From a virus: DNA of 25,009 nucleotides. Under the pieces are notes generated by a model. It was not told the origin of the DNA and made no database searches. It worked only from the letters and a program-made list of their open reading frames with translations. Where the stretch lies: IMG/VR virus record IMGVR_UViG_3300034683_000233, positions 1 to 25,009 of that record; one strand, written 5' to 3'. Position numbers and translations under genes: made by a program. Every line of letters begins with the position of its first letter. The first letter of the stretch is position 1. Of this stretch, positions 14,745 through 20,687 are shown in pieces.

Positions 14745-14793
14745 AAGCTTTATTCCCAAAGAGCCAATAAAAGCTCTTTGGGAAAATAAAGCT
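14745..14793. terminator. Bidirectional terminator between convergent genes
   Basis: CCCAAAGAGC and GCTCTTTGGG (10 bp, perfect) with an 8-base loop, extended by AGCTTTATT / AATAAAGCT past a two-base bulge. A/T-rich flanks on both sides would serve transcripts from the DUF1281-like gene and from the repressor gene. Confidence 0.75.
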
Positions 14794-14807
14794 AGCCATA
14801 AATTAAG

Positions 14808-15158
14808 CTAAGCTCTCTTCGCGTGAGAAAATTCATGAGCTACCAGTTGTTCAATGATTGTGATGTAATCCTCACTGCAGTTTTGAAGATTGTAGGCAAT
14901 CTCCATGATTCTCTCGTCCTTGACAACCGGAGCAAATTTCACATCAATAGCATTCTCATCTTCTCCGGCTATCAGCCAATAAAGTGACACCCCAAATTTT
15001 TTTGCGACCTTGTATGCGAATTCTGCTCTAGGCTCATTGTTTCTGGCGATAGCCGCAGAAAGATATGATGGGCTCAAGTCCATTTGTTTGCTCAGTTCTG
15101 AATAGGAAATTCTATGTATTTCCATAAGGCCTCTCAATCTATCCCAGAATGTTTCCAT
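14808..15158 (-). CDS. CI-like helix-turn-helix repressor
   Basis: A 116-residue protein with an N-terminal HTH of the lambda-repressor/Xre type: WDRLRGLMEIHRISYSELSK then QMDLSPSYLSAAIARNN and AYKVAKKFGVSLYWLIAGED. The C-terminal ~45 residues are helical and probably dimerise; there is no LexA-like self-cleavage domain. ATG 15158 has AGGAGTC just upstream; the longer frame to 15215 runs through the promoter and is rejected. It diverges from a cro-position gene, with repeated TTGATT/AATCAA sites between them, so it is the likely lysogeny repressor. Confidence 0.85.
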   Translation of the reverse strand: METFWDRLRGLMEIHRISYSELSKQMDLSPSYLSAAIARNNEPRAEFAYKVAKKFGVSLYWLIAGEDENAIDVKFAPVVKDERIMEIAYNLQNCSEDYITIIEQLVAHEFSHAKRA

Positions 15159-15286
15159 TGTGTGACTCCTATATTTGATATTATACACCAAGAAGTTGAT
15201 TTTTGCAGTTGACATTAATCAATATTTTGCATAATGTAGCATCATAAAAATCAATAACACTTAACAGACGTAAAGGATTGTGCAGC
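15159..15286. promoter_or_regulatory. Lysogeny switch region
   Basis: Rightward: TTGACA (15209-15214) with CATAAT (15 bp spacer) or TAATGT (17 bp). Leftward: perfect TATAAT near 15180 with a weak -35. The hexamer TTGATT or its inverse AATCAA occurs at about 15196, 15217 and 15248, forming inverted pairs around the rightward -35 box; these are the best operator candidates for the HTH repressor. Confidence 0.6.
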
Positions 15287-15607
15287 ATGGAGAGCAATAT
15301 TCTCAGTTATCAAATCAGAGCAGAGGAATACAGGCGATTAGAAGAAAATGACAAAAGGTTCAACGAGCTCACAAAACTGATTGAGGCAACGAACCCACAA
15401 TTCGTATCAGTCTCAGCAATAGGCAAAGTCAATGGCATGACCAGACAAGAAGTCATCAACAAACCTTGGATGATGCCGAATTTCGGAAAGGTCACTGATC
15501 CAAAGCTCTTTGGTAAGAAACGCTACTGGACATATGACGAATATCTCGATTGGGTAATCATTCCAGAGGACGTGAGAATCAAGCGATACAGACAGCTTGA
15601 AGATTAG
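15287..15607 (+). CDS. Cro-position protein, possible DNA-binding
   Basis: A 106-residue protein, the first gene of the rightward early operon. Residues 1-35 are a charged helix (QIRAEEYRRLEENDKRFNEL); then FVSVSAIGKVNGMTRQEVIN looks like a helix-turn-helix, followed by KPWMMPNFGKVTDPKLFGKK, an arrangement like phage excisionase or HTH 'wing' proteins, and an aromatic basic end. ATG 15287 with AAAGGA upstream is used; TTG 15278 is also in frame. Position opposite the repressor suggests a Cro- or activator-like role, but the fold is only inferred. Its stop codon's last base is the first base of the minihelix. Confidence 0.68.
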   Translation: MESNILSYQIRAEEYRRLEENDKRFNELTKLIEATNPQFVSVSAIGKVNGMTRQEVINKPWMMPNFGKVTDPKLFGKKRYWTYDEYLDWVIIPEDVRIKRYRQLED

Positions 15608-15647
15608 CGGTGTTGGAGTGTTCCGTGTTCGATTCACGGACACCGCA
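15607..15647 (+). ncRNA. tRNA-like minihelix 2 (acceptor plus T arm only)
   Basis: GCGGTGT (15607-15613) pairs perfectly with ACACCGC (15640-15646); the T arm CCGTG-TTCGATT-CACGG (15623-15639) has 5 bp, a canonical 7-base T loop, and is flush with the acceptor 3' strand. A15647 is in the discriminator position. Just nine bases stand where D arm, anticodon arm and variable loop should be. This reproduces the 7+5 bp coaxial 'top half' of tRNA exactly. No CCA follows. It is likely a processing or protein-recognition element in the early mRNA; a functional tRNA is impossible without an anticodon. Confidence 0.7.
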
Positions 15648-15677
15648 AACCTTCCTTGGGGAAGGGAATCTTAAAAA

Positions 15678-15696
15678 GCCACGAGGTTAAAGTGGC
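15678..15696 (+). other. Hairpin with AGGTTAA loop after minihelix 2
   Basis: GCCAC-GAGGTTAAA-GTGGC, preceded by another hairpin CCTTCC-TTGG-GGAAGG (15651-15666). No T tract follows; instead GAGGAG, the ribosome site of the next gene, begins at 15697. The CCAC..AGGTTAA..GTGG core is shared with the terminator after minihelix 1. Confidence 0.55.
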
Positions 15697-15708
15697 GAGG
15701 AGAATTTT

Positions 15709-15972
15709 ATGTTGACGAATTATGAAAAGGCACTTTATGAGAACCTGACCAAAACGCAGGAAATGTTGCACGACAGCATGATTAATGCTGGTCTCCTAAA
15801 ACAGGAGTTGCAAAAGTTCAAAGAGGCTGAGGATCGCTGGTATAAACACTACTGCGAGAAGAGTAATGAGCTTGAGGCTCTCAAGAAAGAGCTTGAAGCT
15901 CTCAAGCAAGAAAAAGAGGAGCAAGATGCTGGAACATCCGACTCCTCCGACAACCTCAAGGAGGCTGTGTGA
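15709..15972 (+). CDS. Coiled-coil hypothetical protein
   Basis: An 87-residue protein that is almost wholly coiled coil (LTKTQEMLHDSMINAGLLKQ; SNELEALKKELEALKQEKEE) with a short disordered acidic tail. A GAGGAG site precedes ATG 15709. The stop overlaps the start of the exonuclease gene (TGATG), so it probably works with, or is co-produced with, the recombination proteins. Function unknown. Confidence 0.7.
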   Translation: MLTNYEKALYENLTKTQEMLHDSMINAGLLKQELQKFKEAEDRWYKHYCEKSNELEALKKELEALKQEKEEQDAGTSDSSDNLKEAV

Positions 15973-16907
15973 TGAAAATTACAAATAAATATAATCTCCC
16001 TGAACCTTACTACAAAAGTTGCTTACGTGACAATCACCCCCGATTTGGCTGGGATACGTTCTCAGTCACAGAGCTTGCCAAGGGCACGAAGGAAATAATC
16101 CTCACCAGAAGGCACTGGAATGAGCTTGAGCAGGACTGTGCTGACATGGTCTGGGCAGTATTCGGTACTGCAGTACACAACATCATGGAAGGCCATGACA
16201 GTGAGGACGAGCTTGCAGAGCAGCGTGTCTGGGTTGATATCGATTGTGGAGAGTTTGGAACACGGAGGGTATCCGGTGGTTTCGATCTCTACAACGGTAC
16301 CACCAAGACCATTACTGACTACAAGACCGCTGGGGTATTCAGCTACAAGATGAAGCTTGAGGAATGGCTGGATTCATCTTGGGCACAGCAATTGAGGGTC
16401 TACTGGTTCATTCTTGAGAAAGCAGGTTTTCCTGTGGAGCATGTCAAGAACACGGTGTTTCTCAAGGACTGGTCAAAGACACAGGCCAAGAGAGACAGCT
16501 CCTATCCTCAGAAGCCAATCGTTGAGATTGAGTGGAACTTTGGAAAGGTCATGAGGAGCGATGTAGCGGCAGAGCTTGAGGCAGACCTAGCACGCAAGAT
16601 CATTGAGGTTTTGCAGTACAAGGACGCTCCAGAGGAACAGATTCCCTCCTGCACAGCAGAGGAACGCTGGGAACGTGGAGAGAAATGGGCGGTCATGAAG
16701 AGTGGCCGCAAGAAAGCAATAAAGCTTCATGACAGCGAGTTCAGCGCAGAACAGCACCTGAGTGAGCTTCCTGCAGGTCATTACATCGACCATCGACCAG
16801 GAGTCTCCGTTAAGTGTGAGGACTATTGCAACTGTGCCGAGAAGTGTTCGTTCTATCGTGAGTATATCGCTTCCCTCAACGAGGAAAAGGAGGCTGTCAA
16901 TGGCTAA
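15972..16907 (+). CDS. PD-(D/E)XK exonuclease, Cas4/RecB-like
   Basis: A 311-residue nuclease. Motifs are in order: FGTAVHNIMEGHD (motif with catalytic His, about residue 65), SGGFDLYNGTTKTITDYKTA (GxxD...DYK, about 102-121) and WAQQLRVYWFILEKAG (QxxxY, about 138). A C-terminal cysteine cluster CEDYCNCAEKCSF may hold an iron-sulfur cluster, as in Cas4/AddB-type nucleases, although only the last four cysteines are clear. It should resect DNA ends to give single strands for the ERF annealing protein, whose gene overlaps its 3' end. ATG 15972 overlaps the previous stop. Confidence 0.85.
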   Translation: MKITNKYNLPEPYYKSCLRDNHPRFGWDTFSVTELAKGTKEIILTRRHWNELEQDCADMVWAVFGTAVHNIMEGHDSEDELAEQRVWVDIDCGEFGTRRVSGGFDLYNGTTKTITDYKTAGVFSYKMKLEEWLDSSWAQQLRVYWFILEKAGFPVEHVKNTVFLKDWSKTQAKRDSSYPQKPIVEIEWNFGKVMRSDVAAELEADLARKIIEVLQYKDAPEEQIPSCTAEERWERGEKWAVMKSGRKKAIKLHDSEFSAEQHLSELPAGHYIDHRPGVSVKCEDYCNCAEKCSFYREYIASLNEEKEAVNG

Positions 16908-17724
16908 CCAGATTTTCGAGGCGATGGCTGGCATCATGGCTGATGTCGAAGCTATCAAGAAAGACCAACAAAACAAATCTCAGGGATTCAAGTTCAGAGG
17001 CATTGATGATGTTTATAATGCAGTTCATCCCCTGCTTGCAAAGCACAAAGTGTTCACCATTCCAACGCTTCTTGATGAAAGGACTGAGGAAAGGCAGACC
17101 AGAAGTGGTAGCAATCTAATCTACAGATTCTTGAAGATGAAATATACATTCTACACCACTGATGGTTCCTTTATTGAAGCAATTGTTCCTGGGGAAGGTA
17201 TGGACAGCGGAGATAAGGCAGCAAACAAAGGCATGGCCGTTGCTCACAAGTATGCTCTCCTGCAATCGCTCTGCATTCCTACCGAGGACATGATTGATCC
17301 AGACAGTGAGGTACAAGAACCAAGCAAGAAAGTGACAAGTCTTCCACAGGGAAACAGGCCACAACCGGTGAAGAGACCTGCTCCCCAGCAGGGATTCGAC
17401 CCGAAGGCCGCTTCAATGGAAGAGGTCAAGAGCAATGTGGAGAAGATCTTTGATGAAAAGAACGCAATCAGAAAAGTTCCTCAGAATATCTTCTCAGTGA
17501 GCTTGGGATGGGGAAATATCCTCAGATTGTGTGACGGAGACAAGAAAACAGCACAGGGCTTGTTTGAGCAATTCGGAGCACCTACCTCGAAGGATATCAC
17601 CTACAGTATCTACTCCCAGGTCTACGATGCAATCCAGAATCCGAATGGAGAACAAGGGCCGGAGTTGTTCGATGGGGATAATCTTGATGATGTTCCGTTT
17701 GAATCGAGCGAGAACATCGCATGA
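16900..17724 (+). CDS. erf: ERF-family single-strand annealing protein
   Basis: A 274-residue recombinase. The N-terminal domain has FKFRGIDDVYNAVHPLLAKH and GEGMDSGDKAANKGMAVAHK, the signature of the ERF (essential recombination function, P22) family, which forms rings on ssDNA and anneals complementary strands. A proline-rich linker (about 150-175) leads to a C-terminal helical region and a final acidic tail (DNLDDVPFE) resembling the SSB-type tip. ATG 16900 overlaps the exonuclease gene, and the pair forms an exonuclease-annealase system like lambda Red or RecET. Probably needed for circularisation or concatemer formation. Confidence 0.92.
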   Translation: MANQIFEAMAGIMADVEAIKKDQQNKSQGFKFRGIDDVYNAVHPLLAKHKVFTIPTLLDERTEERQTRSGSNLIYRFLKMKYTFYTTDGSFIEAIVPGEGMDSGDKAANKGMAVAHKYALLQSLCIPTEDMIDPDSEVQEPSKKVTSLPQGNRPQPVKRPAPQQGFDPKAASMEEVKSNVEKIFDEKNAIRKVPQNIFSVSLGWGNILRLCDGDKKTAQGLFEQFGAPTSKDITYSIYSQVYDAIQNPNGEQGPELFDGDNLDDVPFESSENIA

Positions 17725-18131
17725 AAATGAGCTTTGTTGTTCACGGTGGGGACTTCCGAGTCCCTACCGGCTACGAGGCCGAATTCGAGACAGTGCTTGC
17801 CAAGGCTCTCAAGGGGGATGGGACAATCAAGGTAACGATTGAACCAAACTACCAGAAGCGGACATTGAAGGAAAATGCTTACTTCCATGTGCTTTGCAAG
17901 CGTCTCTCAGAAATGGCTGGTGGAACGCAGGATGATATTAAGGAAATGGCCAAGGCTAAGGCTGTGCATCTTGGGTATCCAATTGAGAAGGATAAATCCG
18001 GCAATCCTGTTAAAGGTGATTACGGATTCAAGGGCATTCCTTCCAGTGAGGCTAACATTGGGGAATGTGCGTTGTTGATAGAGGCTGTTCATATGCTTGC
18101 ATCAGAGAATGGCTATTACTTGGAGGATTAA
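17721..18131 (+). CDS. NinB-like recombination accessory protein
   Basis: A 136-residue protein with KRTLKENAYFHVLCKRLSEM near residue 47, similar to the 'R...QNa..h.lL..ia' core of NinB/Orf proteins, which help load recombinases on SSB-coated DNA, and helical segments after it. The N-terminus is beta-rich. It overlaps the ERF gene (ATGA) and lies directly before ssb, fitting a recombination mediator. The family call is moderate, based on pattern and context. Confidence 0.6.
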   Translation: MKMSFVVHGGDFRVPTGYEAEFETVLAKALKGDGTIKVTIEPNYQKRTLKENAYFHVLCKRLSEMAGGTQDDIKEMAKAKAVHLGYPIEKDKSGNPVKGDYGFKGIPSSEANIGECALLIEAVHMLASENGYYLED

Positions 18132-18134
18132 TTA

Positions 18135-18572
18135 ATGGCAGATATGTGTACGATCATGATAACAGGAAGGCTCACTGGTGACAGTGAAATCAAATATGCA
18201 GGCCAGACCCCGATTCTGAAATTCAATGTTGCTGTAGGCCGATATGAGAAGGGACAGACAACCTCATCTTTCTTTGATGTGGTGCAATTCTCAAGGGCTG
18301 CTGAATCGCTGACCGGCAAGCTGACCAAGGGTAAACCTGTGGTGGTCAGAGGGGAAATGAGACAGGAGTTCTGGAATGCCAACGATGGCTCAAGGCGTAG
18401 CAAATGGGTCTTGTATGCGGATTCATTTGGAGTCCAGCCGCTCCACCTCACTGAAGGCGGTTCTGGTGGTTCTGGTAGCTATAGTGGGCAAGAGTATTCC
18501 AATGGCGGTAACAACCAATGTTACAACAATTCATATACAGGACAATACGATGATGATGAAATACCGTTCTAG
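18135..18572 (+). CDS. ssb: Single-stranded DNA-binding protein
   Basis: A 145-residue SSB. The N-terminal OB fold shows CTIMITGRLTGDSEIKYA, LKFNVAVGRYEKG, SSFFDVVQFSRAAESLTGKL and KPVVVRGEMRQEFW; a Gly/Ser/Asn-rich linker follows, and the tail ends DDDEIPF, the conserved acidic tip that recruits partner proteins. TTGGAGG gives a good ribosome site. It coats the strands produced by the exonuclease and cooperates with ERF and NinB/NinG-like proteins of this operon. Confidence 0.97.
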   Translation: MADMCTIMITGRLTGDSEIKYAGQTPILKFNVAVGRYEKGQTTSSFFDVVQFSRAAESLTGKLTKGKPVVVRGEMRQEFWNANDGSRRSKWVLYADSFGVQPLHLTEGGSGGSGSYSGQEYSNGGNNQCYNNSYTGQYDDDEIPF

Positions 18573-18581
18573 GGGGAAATT

Positions 18582-18854
18582 GTGATTGAGTATTTGTGCA
18601 GAAAGTGTCCCAACAAATGCAAACAGGAAGCAGAGAAGGGAAGTCAACTTAGATATTGTACGGAAGCTCCAGAGGGAAGCAGAAATATAGACGATGTGAG
18701 GAGAAGAGACCGTGCCAGCAAGAAAGCCAAAAAAACCAAACCTATCAAGACAGGAAGCTCAGAGGTTGTATGGAATGTTACCGATTGGAAAAGAGAACGC
18801 AATCTCAAGGAAGGAGCTAAGTACCCTGTGGGGAATGGGGGACAGGTCAGCTAG
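18582..18854 (+). CDS. Small cysteine-rich protein (GTG start)
   Basis: A 90-residue basic protein starting at GTG just after AGGGGGAAAT. Cysteines in LCRKCPNKCKQEAEKGSQLR and the following YC suggest a small zinc-binding site; the remainder is lysine-rich. Its 3' half overlaps the next gene by 143 bp in another frame, so part of the annotated length may not be real. Confidence 0.5.
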   Translation: MIEYLCRKCPNKCKQEAEKGSQLRYCTEAPEGSRNIDDVRRRDRASKKAKKTKPIKTGSSEVVWNVTDWKRERNLKEGAKYPVGNGGQVS

Positions 18855-19077
18855 GCTGATTATCTCCGAGTTGAGAAAGATAGACTTTGGGGATGAATTT
18901 ATCATCGTGAGCTTTTCAGATGGCAAGGGATACTACCGCACGAATGACATCGAAGAGATTGAGGCGTTTGCCAATGAAATGAGGTCGAGGGCGTTGAATA
19001 TCTTTGCTCCCCTGAAGAAGGCAAACAGGATTATCAAGGAGTATGGTACGCCAGCCCTTGAATTTGAGAGGATTTGA
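18712..19077 (+). CDS. Winged-helix phage protein
   Basis: A 121-residue protein starting at GTG 18712 with GAGGAGAAG upstream. AISRKELSTLWGMGDRSARL, IISELR and FIIVSFSDGKGYYRTNDIEE match the winged helix found in phage proteins encoded near ninG and dnaC-like genes ('isr.eLa..tg..dR.vR..I..LR...piiS...gkGY'). The C-terminus is helical. A DNA-binding role in replication or regulation is likely. It overlaps the preceding gene and touches the following one. Confidence 0.72.
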   Translation: MPARKPKKPNLSRQEAQRLYGMLPIGKENAISRKELSTLWGMGDRSARLIISELRKIDFGDEFIIVSFSDGKGYYRTNDIEEIEAFANEMRSRALNIFAPLKKANRIIKEYGTPALEFERI

Positions 19078-19079
19078 TT

Positions 19080-19532
19080 GTGCCAAGTGCGAGAGAGAAG
19101 GCGTTGAAGGAGTTCCAGAGGTACAGACGATATGTGTGTGCTGATGCGAATGGTTACGCAAAATGTGTTTCCTGCGGGAAAATCGGACATGTCTCCAAGA
19201 TGGACGGTGGTCACTACGAAAGTCGAAAAACACGAGCAACTGAGTTGGACGCTGACAACGTATGGGCACAGTGCAAATATTGCAATGGCCCGTTATCTGG
19301 AAACCATATTGCGTACCGTAACCGCCTTCTCTCTCTCATTGGCCTTGAAAGACTGCAGAGGATAGAGGATATGGCAATGGCCTCCAAGGGTTCTGAGGAG
19401 GCAATGGAAAGGTTGTCAGAGGCTGACCGGTTACTGGTCACGACAAAGAAAAAGGACAAGGAATATCTGGAACTGGCAAAGCTCTATAAAAAGCTTGCTG
19501 ACGAGATAGCAAAGGAGAAGGTAATAAAATGA
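19080..19532 (+). CDS. ninG: NinG/Rap-like recombination nuclease
   Basis: A 150-residue protein with the NinG signature: CVSCGKIGHVSKMDGGHYES, then TELDADNVWAQCKYCNGPLS and GNHIAYRNRLL. Two CxxC pairs make the zinc site, and the conserved D.GHy/H..N residues form the HNH-like active site. Lambda NinG (Rap) resolves Holliday junctions and D-loops for the Red pathway. The C-terminal third is coiled coil and lysine-rich. GTG 19080 with GAGAGGA upstream is preferred to TTG 19074. Fits the exonuclease/ERF/NinB/SSB set. Confidence 0.88.
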   Translation: MPSAREKALKEFQRYRRYVCADANGYAKCVSCGKIGHVSKMDGGHYESRKTRATELDADNVWAQCKYCNGPLSGNHIAYRNRLLSLIGLERLQRIEDMAMASKGSEEAMERLSEADRLLVTTKKKDKEYLELAKLYKKLADEIAKEKVIK

Positions 19533-19876
19533 AAGAGCTATTCTTTTTTAGGCATTATATGACCGAGCTGCAGAATCCAGCGATTGCAGCATTGTATAAG
19601 AAATTCGGAGCGAAGGGTTACGGAATGTATTGGCATCTGCTTGAAAGATTGTATGCAGATGAAGCGCATATGCTCCCCAATGGCGTGATTCTTGAACAGA
19701 GTCTTGCTTCCTCATTGAAGCTGAGCAGATTCACTGTACGGAGAATCCTCAACACCATGAGGGAATTGGGGCTTATCAGCAAGCATGGCTCATTCATCAC
19801 TTGTGAGAGGGTGGAGAATGAGATCAGGCAGGTGGAAAAGTGCCGAAGCAGAAACCGTAGCCCACAGGCTTCATGA
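19529..19876 (+). CDS. Phage replication protein N-terminal domain (Lin1244/Lin1753-like), short
   Basis: A 115-residue protein with FFFRHYMTELQNPAIAALYK, GAKGYGMYWHLLERLYADEA and a winged helix LASSLKLSRFTVRRILNTMR. This is the N-terminal domain of phage DnaD/primosome-like proteins, where it binds DNA. Family members usually carry on for another 100 or more residues; here the frame ends at a polar CRSRNRSPQAS, 25-30 bp before the 36-nt repeat array. The gene may be truncated by arrival of that array, or be a short functional form. ATG overlaps the ninG-like stop (ATGA). Confidence 0.78.
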   Translation: MKELFFFRHYMTELQNPAIAALYKKFGAKGYGMYWHLLERLYADEAHMLPNGVILEQSLASSLKLSRFTVRRILNTMRELGLISKHGSFITCERVENEIRQVEKCRSRNRSPQAS

Positions 19877-19891
19877 CGTTCTCCAAATACC

Positions 19892-20646
19892 AGTGTGGCA
19901 GATAACAGCATAATCATAGAGTGAACCAAAAAGACTGAAACGAAAGCAAAATTGATGAGTGAACCAAGACTAAGCGAAAACAGCATGATATAAAAGTGAA
20001 CCTTTTCATATGAGTAAATCTAGAGAATTGTGTGAGTCGTACTGACGAGAACAGCATATATATGAGCGAGTTTACGCATTAGAAAACACCAGAATCTTAG
20101 AGCGAATCAAGAAAAGCAATTAACAGCACAACAGGAAAGTGAATCATTTTTCAGAGAGGCGATCATAGAAGTGAGTGAGTCAAGTAAGAGGAAGAATACA
20201 TTCCTGAAGAGCGAACCATAAAGCAAAAGATCATCAGTTGAACCTAGTGAGTCAGTAGTCAAGAAAGCAACAGAACGTAGGAGCGAGCCGAGTGTCAGAA
20301 AGGAGCAGTATAGAAGAGCGAGTCATTGACTGAGATAACAGTAAAGTAGATGAGCGAGTCAAGAATCAGATAACAACAAAGTAGATGAGCGAGTCAAAAA
20401 GGTTGATAAATACATTTTGCAGAGCGAGCTCTTAAATTAAGAAAACATCAAATCACTGGAGCGAGTTAACCTCCCTAAAAAAATCATTTGAAAAGGGCGA
20501 GCCATAGTTTCGATAACAGCACAAACGAGAGCGAACCCGATAATGAGAGAACATCACAAACGGTAAGTGCGTCAGGTGCAAGGAGAGAGTCAGTACAGAT
20601 AAGCGAGTCATTAAAATTGATATACCACAAAAAATGGGAGCGAATC
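19892..20646 (+). repeat. TIGR-like array of 36-nt dual-spacer repeats
   Basis: A gene-free stretch built from two alternating degenerate blocks. Block 1, AGYGARYC (often GAGCGAGTCA), starts at 19920, 19958, 19995, 20031, 20065, 20101, 20138, 20174, 20210, 20246, 20282, 20317, 20353, 20388, 20423, 20460, 20496, 20530, 20566, 20602 and 20639: 21 copies, mean spacing 35.95. Block 2, consensus GATAACAGCA, lies midway (best at 19901, 19975, 20047, 20334, 20369, 20405, 20441, 20512, 20547). Each unit is thus 8 + ~9 variable + 10 + ~9 variable. TIGR arrays yield 36-nt tigRNAs with two ~9-nt spacers, which matches exactly, and the next gene encodes a Nop/IS110-like protein. The transcribed strand is inferred to be plus. 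Confidence 0.88.
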
Positions 20647-20687
20647 ATAAGAACGATTGTTACTAAATCATTATTAAGGAGAAAATT

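Noticed and set aside
15607-15647. Complete tRNA gene
   Set aside because: No anticodon or D arm can be formed in nine linker bases; the same holds for the twelve bases at 10716-10727.
19892-20646. CRISPR array
   Set aside because: Conserved blocks are only 8-10 nt and degenerate, variable parts ~9 nt, and no cas genes are near; the alternating two-block, 36-nt pattern fits a TIGR array instead.
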